A stretch of 64,000 bases of DNA from Icerya purchasi (taxonomy: Eukaryota > Arthropoda > Insecta > Hemiptera > Monophlebidae), in assembly GCA_039619475.1 (NCBI GenBank), contig CM077115.1, positions 442,526,792-442,590,791 of the forward strand, given 5' to 3'. Each line of letters begins with the position of its first letter. The stretch's first letter is position 1. The notes beneath the pieces were generated by a model. It worked only from the letters and a program-made list of their open reading frames with translations, did no database searches and was not told where the DNA came from. Position numbers and translations under genes: made by a program. Positions 23,424 through 35,503 of this stretch are shown piece after piece.

Positions 23424-24785
23424 AGTCTTCTTTTATTACTCCACTTGAAGTAGCAAAAGAAATCGATAACATTAATAAAAAAAAATCGCCAGTAGTAGAT
23501 CAAAATAGCACCTCTAGTGTGTATTAACTGAATTATCGAAAAAAGGGATAATACTACTAACGTATACATATTTAACGTCTGTTTACACGCTTGGAACACA
23601 TGTACCTGAAAGTTTTAAAACAGCTCAGATTGTTACGCTCCAAAAACAAGGAAAACCAGCGGAAGATGTCATATCCTACCGACCGATATCGTTATTACCA
23701 GCAACATCTAATCTATTTGAAAAGTTGTTACTTAAGCGATTCAAGTAATACGCTTACCAAACTATCAATTTAGTTTTCGCAGTCAACATTCTATTATTGA
23801 TCAGATACATCGTCGAGTAACCTCAATAATAGAAAGAGCGTTCGAGGAAAAAAAATTTTGCTCGGCAGTCTTTCTGGATATTGAACAAGCATCTGACCGA
23901 ATGTGTGGCATCAAGGACTCCTACACAAGTTGTAGTTCTTAACTGCCTGTTAATTAGTGCCGTCTACTGAAATCATACCTCTCAGACAGACAATTCCGCG
24001 TAGCCTATGGAGACCATCCTTCCATCCAATAGAGACAGGCGTACTTCAGGGTGATAGCGTACTCGGGCCTATTCTGTATTTTCTGTATACAATAGACATA
24101 TCAACAACACCAAATATTGCGATTTGCAATGTTCGCTGACGATACAGCACCACTGTCAGTAAGCGGCTCACAAACTGAAGCAACTGAAAAAGGTATGCTT
24201 TAGACCGTGTATCAAACTGGGCGGAAAATTGGAAAATCAAGCTCAATGAGTAAAAATCTGTCCACGCCACTTTCGTTCTTCGTAAACGAGATCCCCACGT
24301 CATGTAGAGTCGTTCATAAATTGACGACAAGTGCCAATTTCCGATTCAGCAAAATACTGCTTGGGTGTGCATCTAGATACGAAGCTGACTTGGAAACTTC
24401 AGATTGTGCATCAAATGCTCAACAGATTCGAGAAAAAACACGTGAAATGTATTGGCTTGTTGGGCGACATTCCAAAATGGAGCGCTTGAAAACAAACGAG
24501 ACTTATTTATGAAACCATCGTAAGAAGACCGATTTGGACTTACGGGGTACAGATATAGGGAATGTACCAAAACATCAAACAGAAACATTATTCAAGTAGC
24601 CCAAAATAAATTCCTTCGTATGATAATTTACATACTGATTTAAGGATCAAATCGGGGTGGACCAAGTAATTTAATAGACCTTACCCATCGTTACGAAGAA
24701 AGACTCCATATCCATCCGGAAGCATTTTTTGCTTACTACAGAAGATGTAAGACGGCTTAAAAACCGAGCAGCGACCTAGTCGTGT
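23424..24785 (+). pseudogene. Jockey-type LINE reverse transcriptase relic
   Basis: Broken frames follow the order of a Jockey-clade reverse transcriptase. First comes TPLEVAKEIDNINKKKSPV (23440-23500), then YRPISLLPATSNLFEKLL in shifted frame (23670-23730), VFLDIEQASDR (23870), LKSYLSDRQFRVAYGDH (23960-24015), ETGVLQGDSVLGPILYFLY (24026-24085) and the catalytic box FADDTA (24132-24149). A poor match to the thumb region continues to 24785. Many stops and shifts make it inactive. It lies on the same strand as G6PD, upstream of the first identified exon. Confidence 0.85.
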
Positions 24786-25270
24786 TGTAAATTTTTATTG
24801 TTTTTTAATTGTACGTATGTGTATATAAATAGCAAAGAATAGTTATAAAGTGGACTATACTCCTCTGCAACAGGTTAATTTACTTTTAATTATAAATGTT
24901 ACTTATTTAGAAATAGTTCTAAGATTGTAATAACCATACAGAGTTCCCTTAAGGGGCTGTTTTACGAGAAAAAAAAATGCAGGTCTTCTTTCTTACTAAT
25001 AATGTTTGACCGCATCAAGATATAATTGACTCCTTCCTTTTCTAATAATTTTTTGGGCAACTGATTGACCACTCAAAAAAAAAAATGGAAAGAAAAAAAT
25101 GATCTTTTTTGGCATATAATAAAGCCTTTTCATCTCTTTCAGTGCGCTAAGTAACCAATTTATTTAGAACTTTTTGTTTTCTTAGAATTACAAAATATAC
25201 CGTTAGTTCAAAATTAAGATTACATTGTTGAGGCATTGTAATTTATGGCATTGTATTTTGTTGCTTTTAG
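24786..25270. other. Sequence upstream of first identified G6PD exon
   Basis: AT-rich, no gene motif. It ends in the acceptor TTTTGTTGCTTTTAG, so it is the 3' part of the intron before the exon at 25271. The exon starts in the second position of a codon and has no upstream ATG in frame within it, so at least one coding exon must lie further upstream. I could not identify it. Confidence 0.6.
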
Positions 25271-25368
25271 AGACAAATAATAATAATGAAAACCACGATT
25301 CAAAGATAAACAACGGATCGGGATTCAACGAAAATGCGACATACGCGTTCATCATCTTCGGAGCTTCC
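25271..25368 (+). CDS. G6PD: Glucose-6-phosphate dehydrogenase, N-terminal coding exon (partial)
   Basis: This is the first identified exon of a G6PD gene, whose enzyme oxidises glucose 6-phosphate to 6-phosphogluconolactone and makes NADPH as the first step of the cytosolic pentose phosphate pathway. It encodes 32 full codons, beginning with an asparagine-rich tail (TNNNNENHDSKINNG) and ending NATYAFIIFGAS. That end is the first half of the Rossmann coenzyme loop GASGDLA; the next exon begins GDLAKKK. Acceptor GCTTTTAG|AG at 25269-25270 and donor TCC|GTAAGT at 25369 are strong. The entry phase is 1 (one base of the codon comes from an exon not found), the exit phase is 0. The N-terminal tail is poorly conserved in the family, so only the last dozen residues identify it. 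Confidence 0.93.
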
Positions 25369-26681
25369 GTAAGTATCATAATTTCTCATAACACCCTTTA
25401 TAGCATGTACTCCTGTTAATTTTTTTTTGGCAGAACATTTGAAAATTATCATTTTGTATTTAAATTTTAACGACGGCGGCCCCCGTTGATCTGTTCGCTT
25501 GTATGTAACGAGGAATATAGGCGAAATATCAATAATTTGCGTAGAGAATTTGATAAGAATAAAAAAAAAACTAGTGAAATAATGACGTAAAACAGTTCTT
25601 ATAGTTTTAATATTGAGCCCTGTTGAACATTGTGTTCCTGTGTTGATTTCTGTCTGTTTTTATGTATCGCATTAAATATTTTTGGCATATAAAATTTAAA
25701 TTTACTAGTCGCATACGACTCTGCCCCCGAAAATGTGAGAGTTCTGATATTTGAGTGTACTGGCTCACCTTCAGGTATGAAAATACACGAAATCACCCGC
25801 GTAATATTCGTTAAAAACTCACAGTACGCGTTACTTTTTCGTCTGATACAAGACTGTCCTTCGGGTGTGCCGCGTGAAAGCGGGCGCGCTTTTTTTAGAG
25901 ACAAATTTTTGAAAATACCGATTACTAAAAATTCCTATTTCGTGTTATATACAGAATTTTGCTAAAAATTTGTATGTTTTATTTAGTTTTATATAAGTAG
26001 GGAATTTCATTATATACGGGTGGTAGTTATGGAAATAAAATTAATTGTAACATCGTTTTGAAATATAGACGACCGTTGCGCATGCAAACACGGCGTGTAA
26101 TTTTAATGTTACAATTTTTTGAGAGCAACTTTAATTTGAAACCACTAGACCCTGACGAGCGCGTGTGGTTCTCATCCCGTTTTAATAGGATTTTCGTACA
26201 CAAAAAAAAAAAAAAAGAAAAAAAAAGAAAAAATGATTGACCTTGTAAAGGATAATTCCTGAGATTGCATATAGCTCTATTGGCTAGGCTATTCTTAGTA
26301 TCATTACCGTGCAAAAAAAAAAAAAAAGAAATAAGAAGGAGATTGTTTAATCTCGCCGCCTGTGAGATATACAATTGATTTTGGAAGGGATAAAAAATAT
26401 TTCCCGTATTAAAAGAAATTTCATTCAATGTCTCTAGATTCGTTATCGTGTGATAAAGTCGTCATATCGCGTTGCTTATCACAGTGACCTATTGTTTGAT
26501 TTCGTCGCGACTGATAATCCGTTGAGATCGTTTACTTTTACTTTTTTTATCTATTCGGCCGTTGATTTATCCGTCTTTAGCTGTTTTTCGTCCATTTATA
26601 AATTGCCAATGATTTTGATTTAATTTTCCGTTAATTTTTATTTACCTACTATTTTTTTTTTTCATTCCTCCTATAGTTAGA

Positions 26682-26839
26682 TTAGCGTGTTCGAAGGGAG
26701 CCGCCCGGCGGCCCCCTCTAATGGTGCCAAGCCATCTAAGAGTGAACTTACCTTAAACTTTATGGAGGTTGTTGATTCCACCTCTAAACGGAAACCGTCC
26801 AGTCCACTTTCTCCGGTTAGAGACCCTCTAAGGACTTAA
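26682..26839 (+). other. GC-rich 50-codon open frame, origin unknown
   Basis: A GC-rich island in AT-rich surroundings is open on the + strand from about 26682 to a TAA at 26837-26839. It includes SRPAAPSNGAKPSKSELTL, then an internal ATG in reasonable context leading to MEVVDSTSKRKPSSPLSPV. The serine-proline-lysine-rich content resembles the start of ORF1 in some LINEs, but I cannot name a family. It is followed directly by a TAA-type microsatellite. Confidence 0.3.
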
Positions 26840-26867
26840 GATTGTCTCAGTCCATTAGCAATGGCAA

Positions 26868-26911
26868 CAGTAATAATAACAATGATATTAGTAATAGTAA
26901 TGATAATAGTA

Positions 26912-26948
<37 letters not shown>

Positions 26949-26956
26949 TAACGACA
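26868..26956. repeat. AAT-type trinucleotide microsatellite
   Basis: Imperfect AAT/AGT/AAC units turn into perfect AAT units at about 26912-26944. The poly-Asn and poly-Ile frames across it are artefacts. Confidence 0.9.
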
Positions 26957-27004
26957 ACAGTAAATACTATATCAACACAATAATATATCACATGCCCGGG
27001 AAAA

Positions 27005-27540
27005 ATTTTTTTTTTTTTCAAATTTCGAGCTTTCGGCGCTCCGAAGGTCTAATTTCAAAGTTGGAAATCCGGATGTTCCAAACTAGAGAGAAATATACAG
27101 GGATGCGCGTATTTTAAACCGCGTTTAAAATTTTCAGCTATAATACTCGCGGGTTGGGAACACGCCATTTTTTGCGCTTTTTTGAATATTTCGGCAACTT
27201 TACATAACTTTTGTACCGCAATTTTTTGATTTTATGAAAGGACTCCTGCATTTTAGTCTTTATATTTTGAATTTCAGCTTTATGGGTTTATCGGGTGATG
27301 AGTTATGATTTTTTAAGTGATTTTTGAGGTCGTTTTTTGTACCATATTATATATTCTCGACGGGTTTTTGGGTTTAATCGGTGATTTTTAAATTATAGAT
27401 CGTTTTAAAGTTTAATTGTGATTTATGTTCCAAATTTGAAGTTTATAAGTCAAGCCGTTCGCGAGACATTTTAATTGAATATTTTTGTCGTTTCTGAACC
27501 ATCTTATTAGGATTCCGTACATTATTACGGAATCCTAAAA
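27005..27540 (+). repeat. Dispersed repeat family B with terminal hairpin
   Basis: The copy runs from TTCGAGCTTTCGGCGCTCCG through GATGTTCCAAACTAGAGAG and ATAATACTCGCG to a terminus at 27507-27538. There a perfect 12-bp stem (TTAGGATTCCGT and ACGGAATCCTAA) encloses an 8-base loop. The part at 27410-27475 has a reverse-complement partner at 7380-7440, and 27055-27150 matches 17575-17670. The hairpin end recalls elements that end in a stem-loop, but the class is not known. Confidence 0.65.
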
Positions 27541-30499
27541 ATCAATGCAAATTTTGCATGTTACGTTGAGAAGGTTTCCACAATATTTAGTACGCTTATA
27601 TATCATCGCTATCCTCCTATTTACCTGTTTCATTGTCTTCAATCATCCATTTCGATGTTGTACATTTTCCGCACTATATGATTGTTAGTTAAATTTACTA
27701 TTTTCGTCAACGTTAAGGTATTTGTTTAATCAACGAAATAGTTCCGGGTCATCAGTCCGATTTCATTAAAAATATGAACTCTTTTCTTCTTCTTCTTTTT
27801 TTTTTATTCCGCAAAACATTCAATTTTCGTATTAAGCGAACTTTGCTCGTTTTCGCATTATCAGAACAAGACATTACACATTAATGTATTGATTTAGTTC
27901 ACGACTGAATTTACATTTCGTATTACCTGATTTTTTTTTGTATTAAACATTTTCATGTTAACCCTACTACACAGAAACATGCGCCGTGCACATATGTATA
28001 CATCTCTCTTTTATATTATACGTGTTTTTTTAGAGAAAGAAAGAAGAGAAGAGAAGAGAGGGTCAGTGAGAGGGTCAGGAAAAAACAATGATAGTTAACT
28101 AATATTAATGTATGGGCAGAGGTAACAATGTATATATGTAAAATTAAGTTGCATTCACCTGGTTACATTAAATGTCAGTTAAATTTAAACTGACATTTAT
28201 GTTTTTCAATTAGGCATTTGATAAAAAGGTGGTTAATCATTGAATTCTTACGTTATATGTGTTATTGTGATAACTACGTTACAGCTCGGTCACGTTTTTT
28301 TTTTTTTTTTTTTTTTTGTGAGCTGTCAAATTATTTAGCGAAGTGCGGACTAAATTGATTTGCTATTTTTACAGTTTGGTGTGTATAAATGAAATAATCG
28401 GTACAGCTGCACGCAGGTATATTGTTCTGATCTATCAGAATTATTACGCTAACAGCCTTCAGACTTTCTCGGCGTAACCTCTGAAGTGGTTCCAGTCGAA
28501 TACAGGCCGTATTACTAGTTCTCTTACTCATTTGCCTTTCGGGTGATTAGTTTTATGGCATTACATAATCTGTCAACGGTGCCGTTAGACACAAGCGCAT
28601 TCTAGTCGTGCAAATTTACTCCATCATTAAAACATATTTACAATTTTGTGTTAGTGTAAAATTTGAATTTTTTTCAAATACGTTAAAGGATGAATAAATT
28701 CGTTTCTCCCTGTATATTGCAGCATTAAATAGTGTTGCATTTTTGATTTGATTTTTTTTTAACTTAACATCAAAAGTCTTTTTTAGCTATTGACCTACAT
28801 ATATATCTGCATGGGGGCAAAATAATAGAATGACCTATAAAATACGGTAACCAGAAAATTAAGTATTTCGAAATTATTTTAACATACAGCTGCTTTAAAT
28901 TATTAAGGATGAACTGGCGTAACGCACAAATGTCTAGATAAACAGAATTGAAAACTGGCCACTTTTCGACGCGGGTATTCTAAGCATTAGCGAGATTTCA
29001 GTAATTTATAGAGAACAACACAAACTTACGTTTATCGCAAATAAAATTAGCCACTAAAATGCTACACGTTGTACTTAAACCGGTTTTTTTAAAGCTTATG
29101 GAACACTATTTAGATCTAAAATTGCTCTTGTATGTTATCTTACTGAGACAATGAACTAGCATTGTCGAATTCTTGTAACAAGTGAGATCGCTTTGAAATA
29201 AGAGGGGAAAAAAGCAACAAAAGATGTACATCCAAAAACGGCGAGAAAGAAAATGATATGGCTAAACTGAACATTAATAAGCGCAAAAGTATTCGGGACA
29301 ACTCGGTTAATAAACATACTAATGTGAACTATAATGCGCATGTGTTAGCAGTTACTTTGGGGGGAAAAACAGATTTACCCACTTCAAATACGTAAGAAAA
29401 TATACCCCCTAAAGAGTTCCTTGGGCTAAGTTGTTTTTTTATCTTTCAAAAAAAAAAAAAAAAAAAAATCTTCACAAAAGAACTTTTTTGGGTTTTCTAA
29501 AGCAGGCGATCCCCTCCACAGATATGTTCTGGGCCGCATCTATCATTTTCCCCATTTCTAGGAAACCAATTCGTTCATTCATTACTAAAGCCCTTGCCAG
29601 CACCAGCTGTGTTATTAACGCGATTGCATGTACAAGGTTACACCTGAAACCGATTATAATCATTTAATTTATGCAGTTCAAACGGGTTATCGATGTATTT
29701 TTACCACACTGCCTTCCATGTGACCACTCGTACTTTCGTTTTTAATGATTTTTACTCATCGCCGCTAGCAAACTTAAGGTAACCCCGCGACATAGTCCAG
29801 TTATTCTAGCAATTCGGCAATCGCGTCGGCGTAAACTAATTAAGAAGAACTATCACTATCGTTGACCGAAAGAAGAGAGCATTGTGTATTGATAAATCTA
29901 TCGAGCTTTAAAAGTGTACCATTCTTCTTATAGCGTATTATTTTGTCTAAAGAAGACGTTCAAATTTTCGCAACCGCTTATAATCGAAGCTCGAAATTTG
30001 TGAATACACTTTTCTTCAGGGGTTTCCCCATAAATATCGACATTTAAATGATATTAGCTGACGAATGCTGCAGAAATCCGTTTCTTCCGATTTATTAATT
30101 ATCATCATTATCATATAGCGACGTCAGCAGTTCCGTTTGTATAATGGCAGTTTCTTCGACACCGGATTAAATGCATTACTGATAAGCGTATTTCCTACCC
30201 CCCGCTCCTTGGATAAAGCGGTCAAGTCGTTTTTACGTCACTCGCTCTTACACTTATCATCCGGTTGATAACGAGACTGAGAAATAATGAACCGATCAAA
30301 AATCGGTTTTTATTTTACTCTCAATATACAGGTATGTGTGTCGGCAAAGGGCAGTGATGATAGAGCGCTTAAATTAACAGTTAAACTTGCTGAATGCAGT
30401 GCAGCTTATAAAATTGACAAAATGAGCAGGTTTTACAATGAAAGAAAAATAGAAGATGAAGGAAACGTTCTAAGGAATGAGACTCCTTTTGTGCCCTTC

Positions 30500-30920
30500 T
30501 CCTTGGTTTTACAATTTCCCCCCAGTATCAACCGTTCTGTTACTTCTTCCATTGTTCGCCTTCGTTTTAATCATAGTCTGCTCCCAGCTTCTCGTTTCCG
30601 CTTCGCTCTTGTTCAGTCTCCCTTGTGTCGTCCCTGTCATCCTCCTACTTTAAATGTCACCTGTGACGCAGATACTATTCGAATGTTCCTTTATTTCCTC
30701 AGAACGCGCGATCTTTTACTCCAATTTGCTTAGCTTTGACCTCCCTACTCTTTACAGTGCCCTCTACATTTTTGCCTTTCCATCTCCTTCTGTTGTTCCC
30801 TATATTTCTTCTGTCACTAATCATTTTTTGATTTAACCTGTCACTCCATATGTCTTTCTATTATTTTTATCTTTTTACGCTGACGTGCCTATAAAATAAA
30901 AAACAAAAAAAAAAAACATT
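30500..30920 (+). pseudogene. LINE family A 3' fragment
   Basis: The frame contains SSIVRLRFNHSLLPASRFRF (30549 onward), then in another frame ECSFISSERAIFYSNLLS (from about 30669) and LPTLYSALYIFAFPSPSVV. This matches the C-terminal knuckle region of family A; the minus-strand copy at 39.2 kb reads ECPALRNERSLLYSQLLS. An A-rich tail follows at 30895-30918. It is 5' truncated and shifted. The preceding frame (30287-30490) reads VKLAECSAAYKIDKMSRF and is not part of the LINE as far as I can tell. Confidence 0.75.
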
Positions 30921-31718
30921 TTGAGGAATGGGAATTTTTAAATAGAACAAGCTCTATGATATATAAATACACATGTTGTAGAATAGGCTGACATTCGAGG
31001 GAGGGGAAAACCTATAATTAATGTCTCGCAAGAGTCAGAGAGGTGAAGTAGAAGATGAAAAACGGAATATAAAAGACAATAGTGGAAACGTCAACGGCAT
31101 AAATAGGAAATGGTTGCGACGAAAACCGGGGGGAGAACCGGTGGTGAGGGTTGTTCAAAAAGGTGGGTTGAAAGATGGTTAGAAACTAAAGGGGGATATA
31201 AGTTGAATTAGGATTTGCATGAAGTAAAAAGGCAAGAAATCGATGATAATTAAATTTAAAATGAAATAAAAACCTAACATTAATAGTTTTATTAGAGAAC
31301 AGTATTAAATATTAGTTATATAAATTTTTTTTTTTTTTAATAATTTGCGGGTCCCACAAGGCACTAGCCCTTCTGTGGGTTCCCAACATAATTATATCAT
31401 TTATTTGTACAATATAACATCAACTTAACTTAAGTACTACTTTCCGTTACAGCATAAAAGTATTAACTTATATATTACTATACTATAAAATCCACTTTCT
31501 CATTATTTATCATTTATATTACAATTATACCATCATCTAAAATAATATTTCCTATTATAATACCTTAATATGATAACACTTATATATTACAATAATATAA
31601 TATAATTTTGATACAACTACCACTCTCTCATTAGCAGCTTAAAAGTAGTGTTAGTAACGAGTCTCATGTCAACGTAGCGTCAATGTTATAAGTGGTTATT
31701 ACTAGTATTACAATACTT

Positions 31719-32525
31719 TTTTTTTTTTTTTTTTTTTTTTTGTTACTATTTTTATTTCTCTTTACACCATGCTATCAACCAAATTTTAAGCTTGTTTTTC
31801 CATCTTTCCAGATTTTTTTCATTTCGAATTTTCTTTGTGATATGTTCCCCATTAATAATTTTATTAATACCTCTTCCTCTAAATTGTGTCTATTTTACTG
31901 TTAATCCCCCTAGATCGTACATAGCAAGAATTAATCGCAATTTCTAGTCCTGTACGTTCTTGTTCTAGTTGGTAACTGCCTATCTTCGAGTTTAGCACAC
32001 TCAGTAATTTGCTGTAATAATATAAAGCATTTTTGCTGACATTCCGTTATCTATGTTCCACCAAGTGTGATGTTAGCTAATGCGTTTTTCTCTCGTTGTG
32101 TAAGACCAGTTTTAAACATTTTTTTTGCAATTTTTTGATTTTCCTCATTTCTGTAATTTTCGCCTCACCCCAAATTCCGATTCCGTATTTAATTCTGGGC
32201 ATTATTACGGCTTCGAAATATTAAGCTTTTGTATGTCATACCTTGTTTTAATTTATATATGGTGCAAGAATATAGTTTACCTGACTTTCCCTGTAATATT
32301 GTCAATACGGTTTCTCCATGTTCAACACCTTTATCTAATGTTATCCCGAGATATTTAAATTCATTCACTTTTACTAACTTTTCACAACCACATATTTCGT
32401 TTCTATGTAAACACTTTGTATTGTGTAAAATTAATTTGGGGACGAACGTTCTAAACCGGTTTGGCGTTCTTATATGCATCACTTTCGTTTTTTTACCACA
32501 GGTATAACAATTATACAAATTTTTT
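31719..32525 (-). pseudogene. LINE reverse transcriptase C-terminal relic
   Basis: Minus-strand frame 32518-32189 (109 codons) contains TKVMHIRTPNRFRTFVPK and EKLVKVNEFKYLGITLDKG, the segment after the catalytic box of LINE reverse transcriptases. It then degenerates and ends at a poly(A) seen as a T run at about 31719-31741. On the minus strand the last 300 bp give SYQLEQERT and other short conserved-looking frames. The clade is not determined; it differs from family A. Confidence 0.75.
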
Positions 32526-32544
32526 ATAGCATGTAAATTGAAAC

Positions 32545-32625
32545 TTCTCTGTTGTGACCAATTTTTTCATAGAAGCTTTGGTTCTTTGGGGGGTGTCCCC
32601 TATCCTCTCCCGTGGATCCGCCACT
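32545..32625 (-). repeat. Family D terminus, reverse copy
   Basis: The reverse complement starts at the outer end with AGTGGCGGATCCACGGGAG and continues to CCCAAAGAACCAAAGCTTC, ATGAAAAAATTGGTCAC, matching 9070-9150 over about 75 bp. The rest of the element is not recognised; the adjacent LINE relic may have replaced it. Confidence 0.6.
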
Positions 32626-33544
32626 TATGTATATACAAAACAGTTAGTGACAGTACGCGTGTGCTGGAGGACGGAATCAAAGCGCTTCCGGGGACGCTAT
32701 TGCATTATTTCATCAATAACATGCTGCCATGTAGGATGCTATTGCGGGAGAAACCGGTACGACAGCTAGAATGTTGTTTTCTTTCATTCTGATTTCGTCA
32801 TAACTATTGCCGTAAGTTATGCTAAGAATCGTCTATTATTCACGACCGAGCTTTCAGTTCGCTCTATTTAGAACACTAGAGCATAACCATTGCATTGTGC
32901 CCACGACATTATATAGTGTTCTTAGTTGCATATTACAAGTGGACCACCATATTTCATTCTATTCTTTAATTCTCCTTTTAATTTGCGAATAATGTCGTCA
33001 CCGGCATTCGGTTGCCGCAACCTCTCAACGACATTTTTTCACTGAATATATCACTTAATATCTATTTAACATAAATATTTAAAATTTTATTATTGTACCG
33101 TTTTTCATCACACATCTATAATTTGTTGAATTTAATAGATTCGATAATGCATTTAATGCTAAATAAAGCTAAAATGAGCTCAAACTTTTTTCATTATAAT
33201 TATCATTATTACTATTATTATTATTGTTGTTATTTTTCATTCTCGGGTTTACTACATCCCGGTTACTATAATTTGTGACGGATGTAAGTCACAATTATTT
33301 TATTATATTTTAATGGTTTAAAAACTTCCTCACTATGTTACAGGTACTTAATATGACTGCTTTTTACGTGTTACTATGTACATATATCCTGGAATCTGTA
33401 AGGTTTTAAAACCTTCCATTAATGTGTTTGGTGTAATTCCGGTTACTGACATTATAAGCGGTATTACTGACACCTTCTTTTACGTTGTTTTATTTCTCCT
33501 CTTTAGGAGGGTTGTTAATTACTATTTATTATAAATCTTTTCTG

Positions 33545-34285
33545 GTCTGCTAATCGTTGTCCCGATATATTTTTATATTCTGGGTATTTTTCTGCAGGAA
33601 CATCTTTAGAAACTGCGATCTATTTAATGGTATTGATTCAAGTTTGGTAATGGTGTAGTAGTACCGTATGACGTGATTATTCATCTCTTCCGTCCATGCC
33701 ATTCGTTGCCGTGGTTTTCCTGTTTTAGTGGTTGCTGACTGACTTGTGAGCAAAATATCCTCGACCGGTTGATTTATATTTTGTGTATTTGGATTATGTT
33801 GAATAATTTGAAGTCGAGTTTGATTAGGGCGACTTCTGGTATTTCTTATAAAGTTATTATTATGTACTGTATTCATCATAATTCCTACGAAAATTGGAAG
33901 AAAGTATGTCCGCCATCATGGTAGATGTCCGTGCCATGGGGTAATCCTATATACTCTGGGAGGGCAGAAGGTACCCCAGAGGCTCCGTTAGCGACACCTC
34001 TGATTCCTTAGGTGCCATGCGGCCATCGTCACGGGTCTCCTTATAACTTGGCTTAAGGATTTTTAGAGAAGAAGAATGTAGACAGACGGAAAGGAAAACC
34101 TTTAGCCGTCACTTACACTAATAGCATCGGGGTCAGAAAAAGTACAAGATTTGGTCAAGGGAGACCAGAAAAGATGAAGAGAAAGGCGTCTCACCTAAGT
34201 TATAGACTAGCGAAACAAGGTGAGAAACAGCTAGGATACCACCTCGGGTGCGCTATACTCACAAGTTGTAAGCCCCTGAGGGTTT
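33545..34285 (-). pseudogene. 5' end of a LINE with Myb-like N-terminal frame
   Basis: Minus-strand frame 33879-33550 begins MMNTVHNNNFIRNTRSRP and contains TKTGKPRQRMAWTEEMNNHV followed by IRYYYTITKLE. After a frameshift near 33580 it continues YPEYKNISGQRLADQKR. This W-x3-MN ... YY ... QRLADQKR pattern is one I remember from N-terminal regions of insect LINE proteins of the R2/R4 (Dong-like) kind. About 400 bp of GC-richer sequence upstream (to 34280) would be its 5' UTR, and it abuts a TTA microsatellite at 34283-34309. Dong-like elements are known to insert in TAA repeats. Reverse transcriptase is not present downstream. Confidence 0.45.
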
Positions 34286-34309
34286 ATTATTATTATTATT
34301 ATTATTTTT
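34283..34309. repeat. TTA microsatellite
   Basis: About eight TTA units next to the 5' end of the LINE fragment at 33545-34285. Confidence 0.85.
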
Positions 34310-35503
34310 ATTAAATTATAATGAATAAATAAGTAGAGTTGCTAACTGAAAAATGCAGTGACGTAGCTAAATGTTACTTTTGGGGGAAATTTATTTGTAC
34401 ATATAAAAAGTTTTTGAAACTAGTTTTAGAACTTTTAAAAAAAAAAAAGATTCTGCGATTCTGTATTTTCACCTAATATGTTACTGTTATTATAAAGTGA
34501 ATGCGTATTAATTAAACAACAATTAAGTATATTAATGAAGAAGCAAATTATTTTATCGCGGAATTTTTTAAAATTTTCCTTGAGAAGCACGGTTAAGATA
34601 TTAAAAAGATGTAAAATTATTGTATAATAATTGAATATTACGCTTGTTAATAAAAACGTTAATTATAGTTTCCGTATACAGCATTCCCGGGGCGTCATTT
34701 TGCTTAAAATTAGACCTATTAGTCTTCAGTATCATCATATTTTTTAAAAAGCTATAATTTTTCGTATTTTTATCATTATTCAGGCTTGCTAAAAATCGAA
34801 TATTTCGTACAGTAATTATCTTATTATTGTGTATATCATGTCGGTAATGCTATTAATGATTTTATTGCGTAAAAAACAGATGTATCAATTTTTAAAAAAA
34901 AGTACATTCCAACTTCCCCAAAAAAAACATGTCCTTTGAAGTCTTTTTAATAGATATATTTCAGTTTTTTTACATAATAAGAAAAAACCATTATATTTAT
35001 TAAATTACTACATTTTAGCTTCTCAAAAGCACATGTCTTGTGTCTTATTTTTAATAAATATATCTGGGTTTTTTTTCAGAATAAAATTGTTTATTTCGTA
35101 TATTATTTTTAAAAATTACTTAAATTAAAAATGCAGATTCGGTGTGTTATTAGGAAATAATTACCGATAAGAGTTACGCAGACCCTTTCGTCTTATGTGA
35201 AATAATTCTAGAACGGGGTAATCTGAGATGGTAAACAAACAAGAAACATAAATTTACTTTATTAATTTATCAGAAACTTCAAGATTTTCAATTTTAAAAA
35301 ATCTTATAAAACTTTTACTGTTTTCTTTTCTTTATTTATTTATTTATTTTTTTTTTTGTTTCAAATTTTTATAATGGCTAAGATAAAAACTCTATACTTT
35401 GCTTGCTGCGTAATTAATTATTAATTTATTTTATCGCATTTTTTAAAGTATTTTGATTTATTGCTTGTAGTTTTTTTGATTTAATTTTTTATTTTATACT
35501 CGT

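Noticed and set aside
25599..25965. Overlapping frames of 76-101 codons on both strands in intron 1
   Set aside because: Unrelated products on opposite strands, no motif; likely chance in a slightly GC-richer patch.
26836..27117. Poly-Asn and poly-Ile frames
   Set aside because: They are translations of an AAT microsatellite.
28169..28200. Palindrome around AAATGTCAGTT and AACTGACATTT
   Set aside because: An 11-bp stem without flanking duplications or repeats; not enough to call an element.
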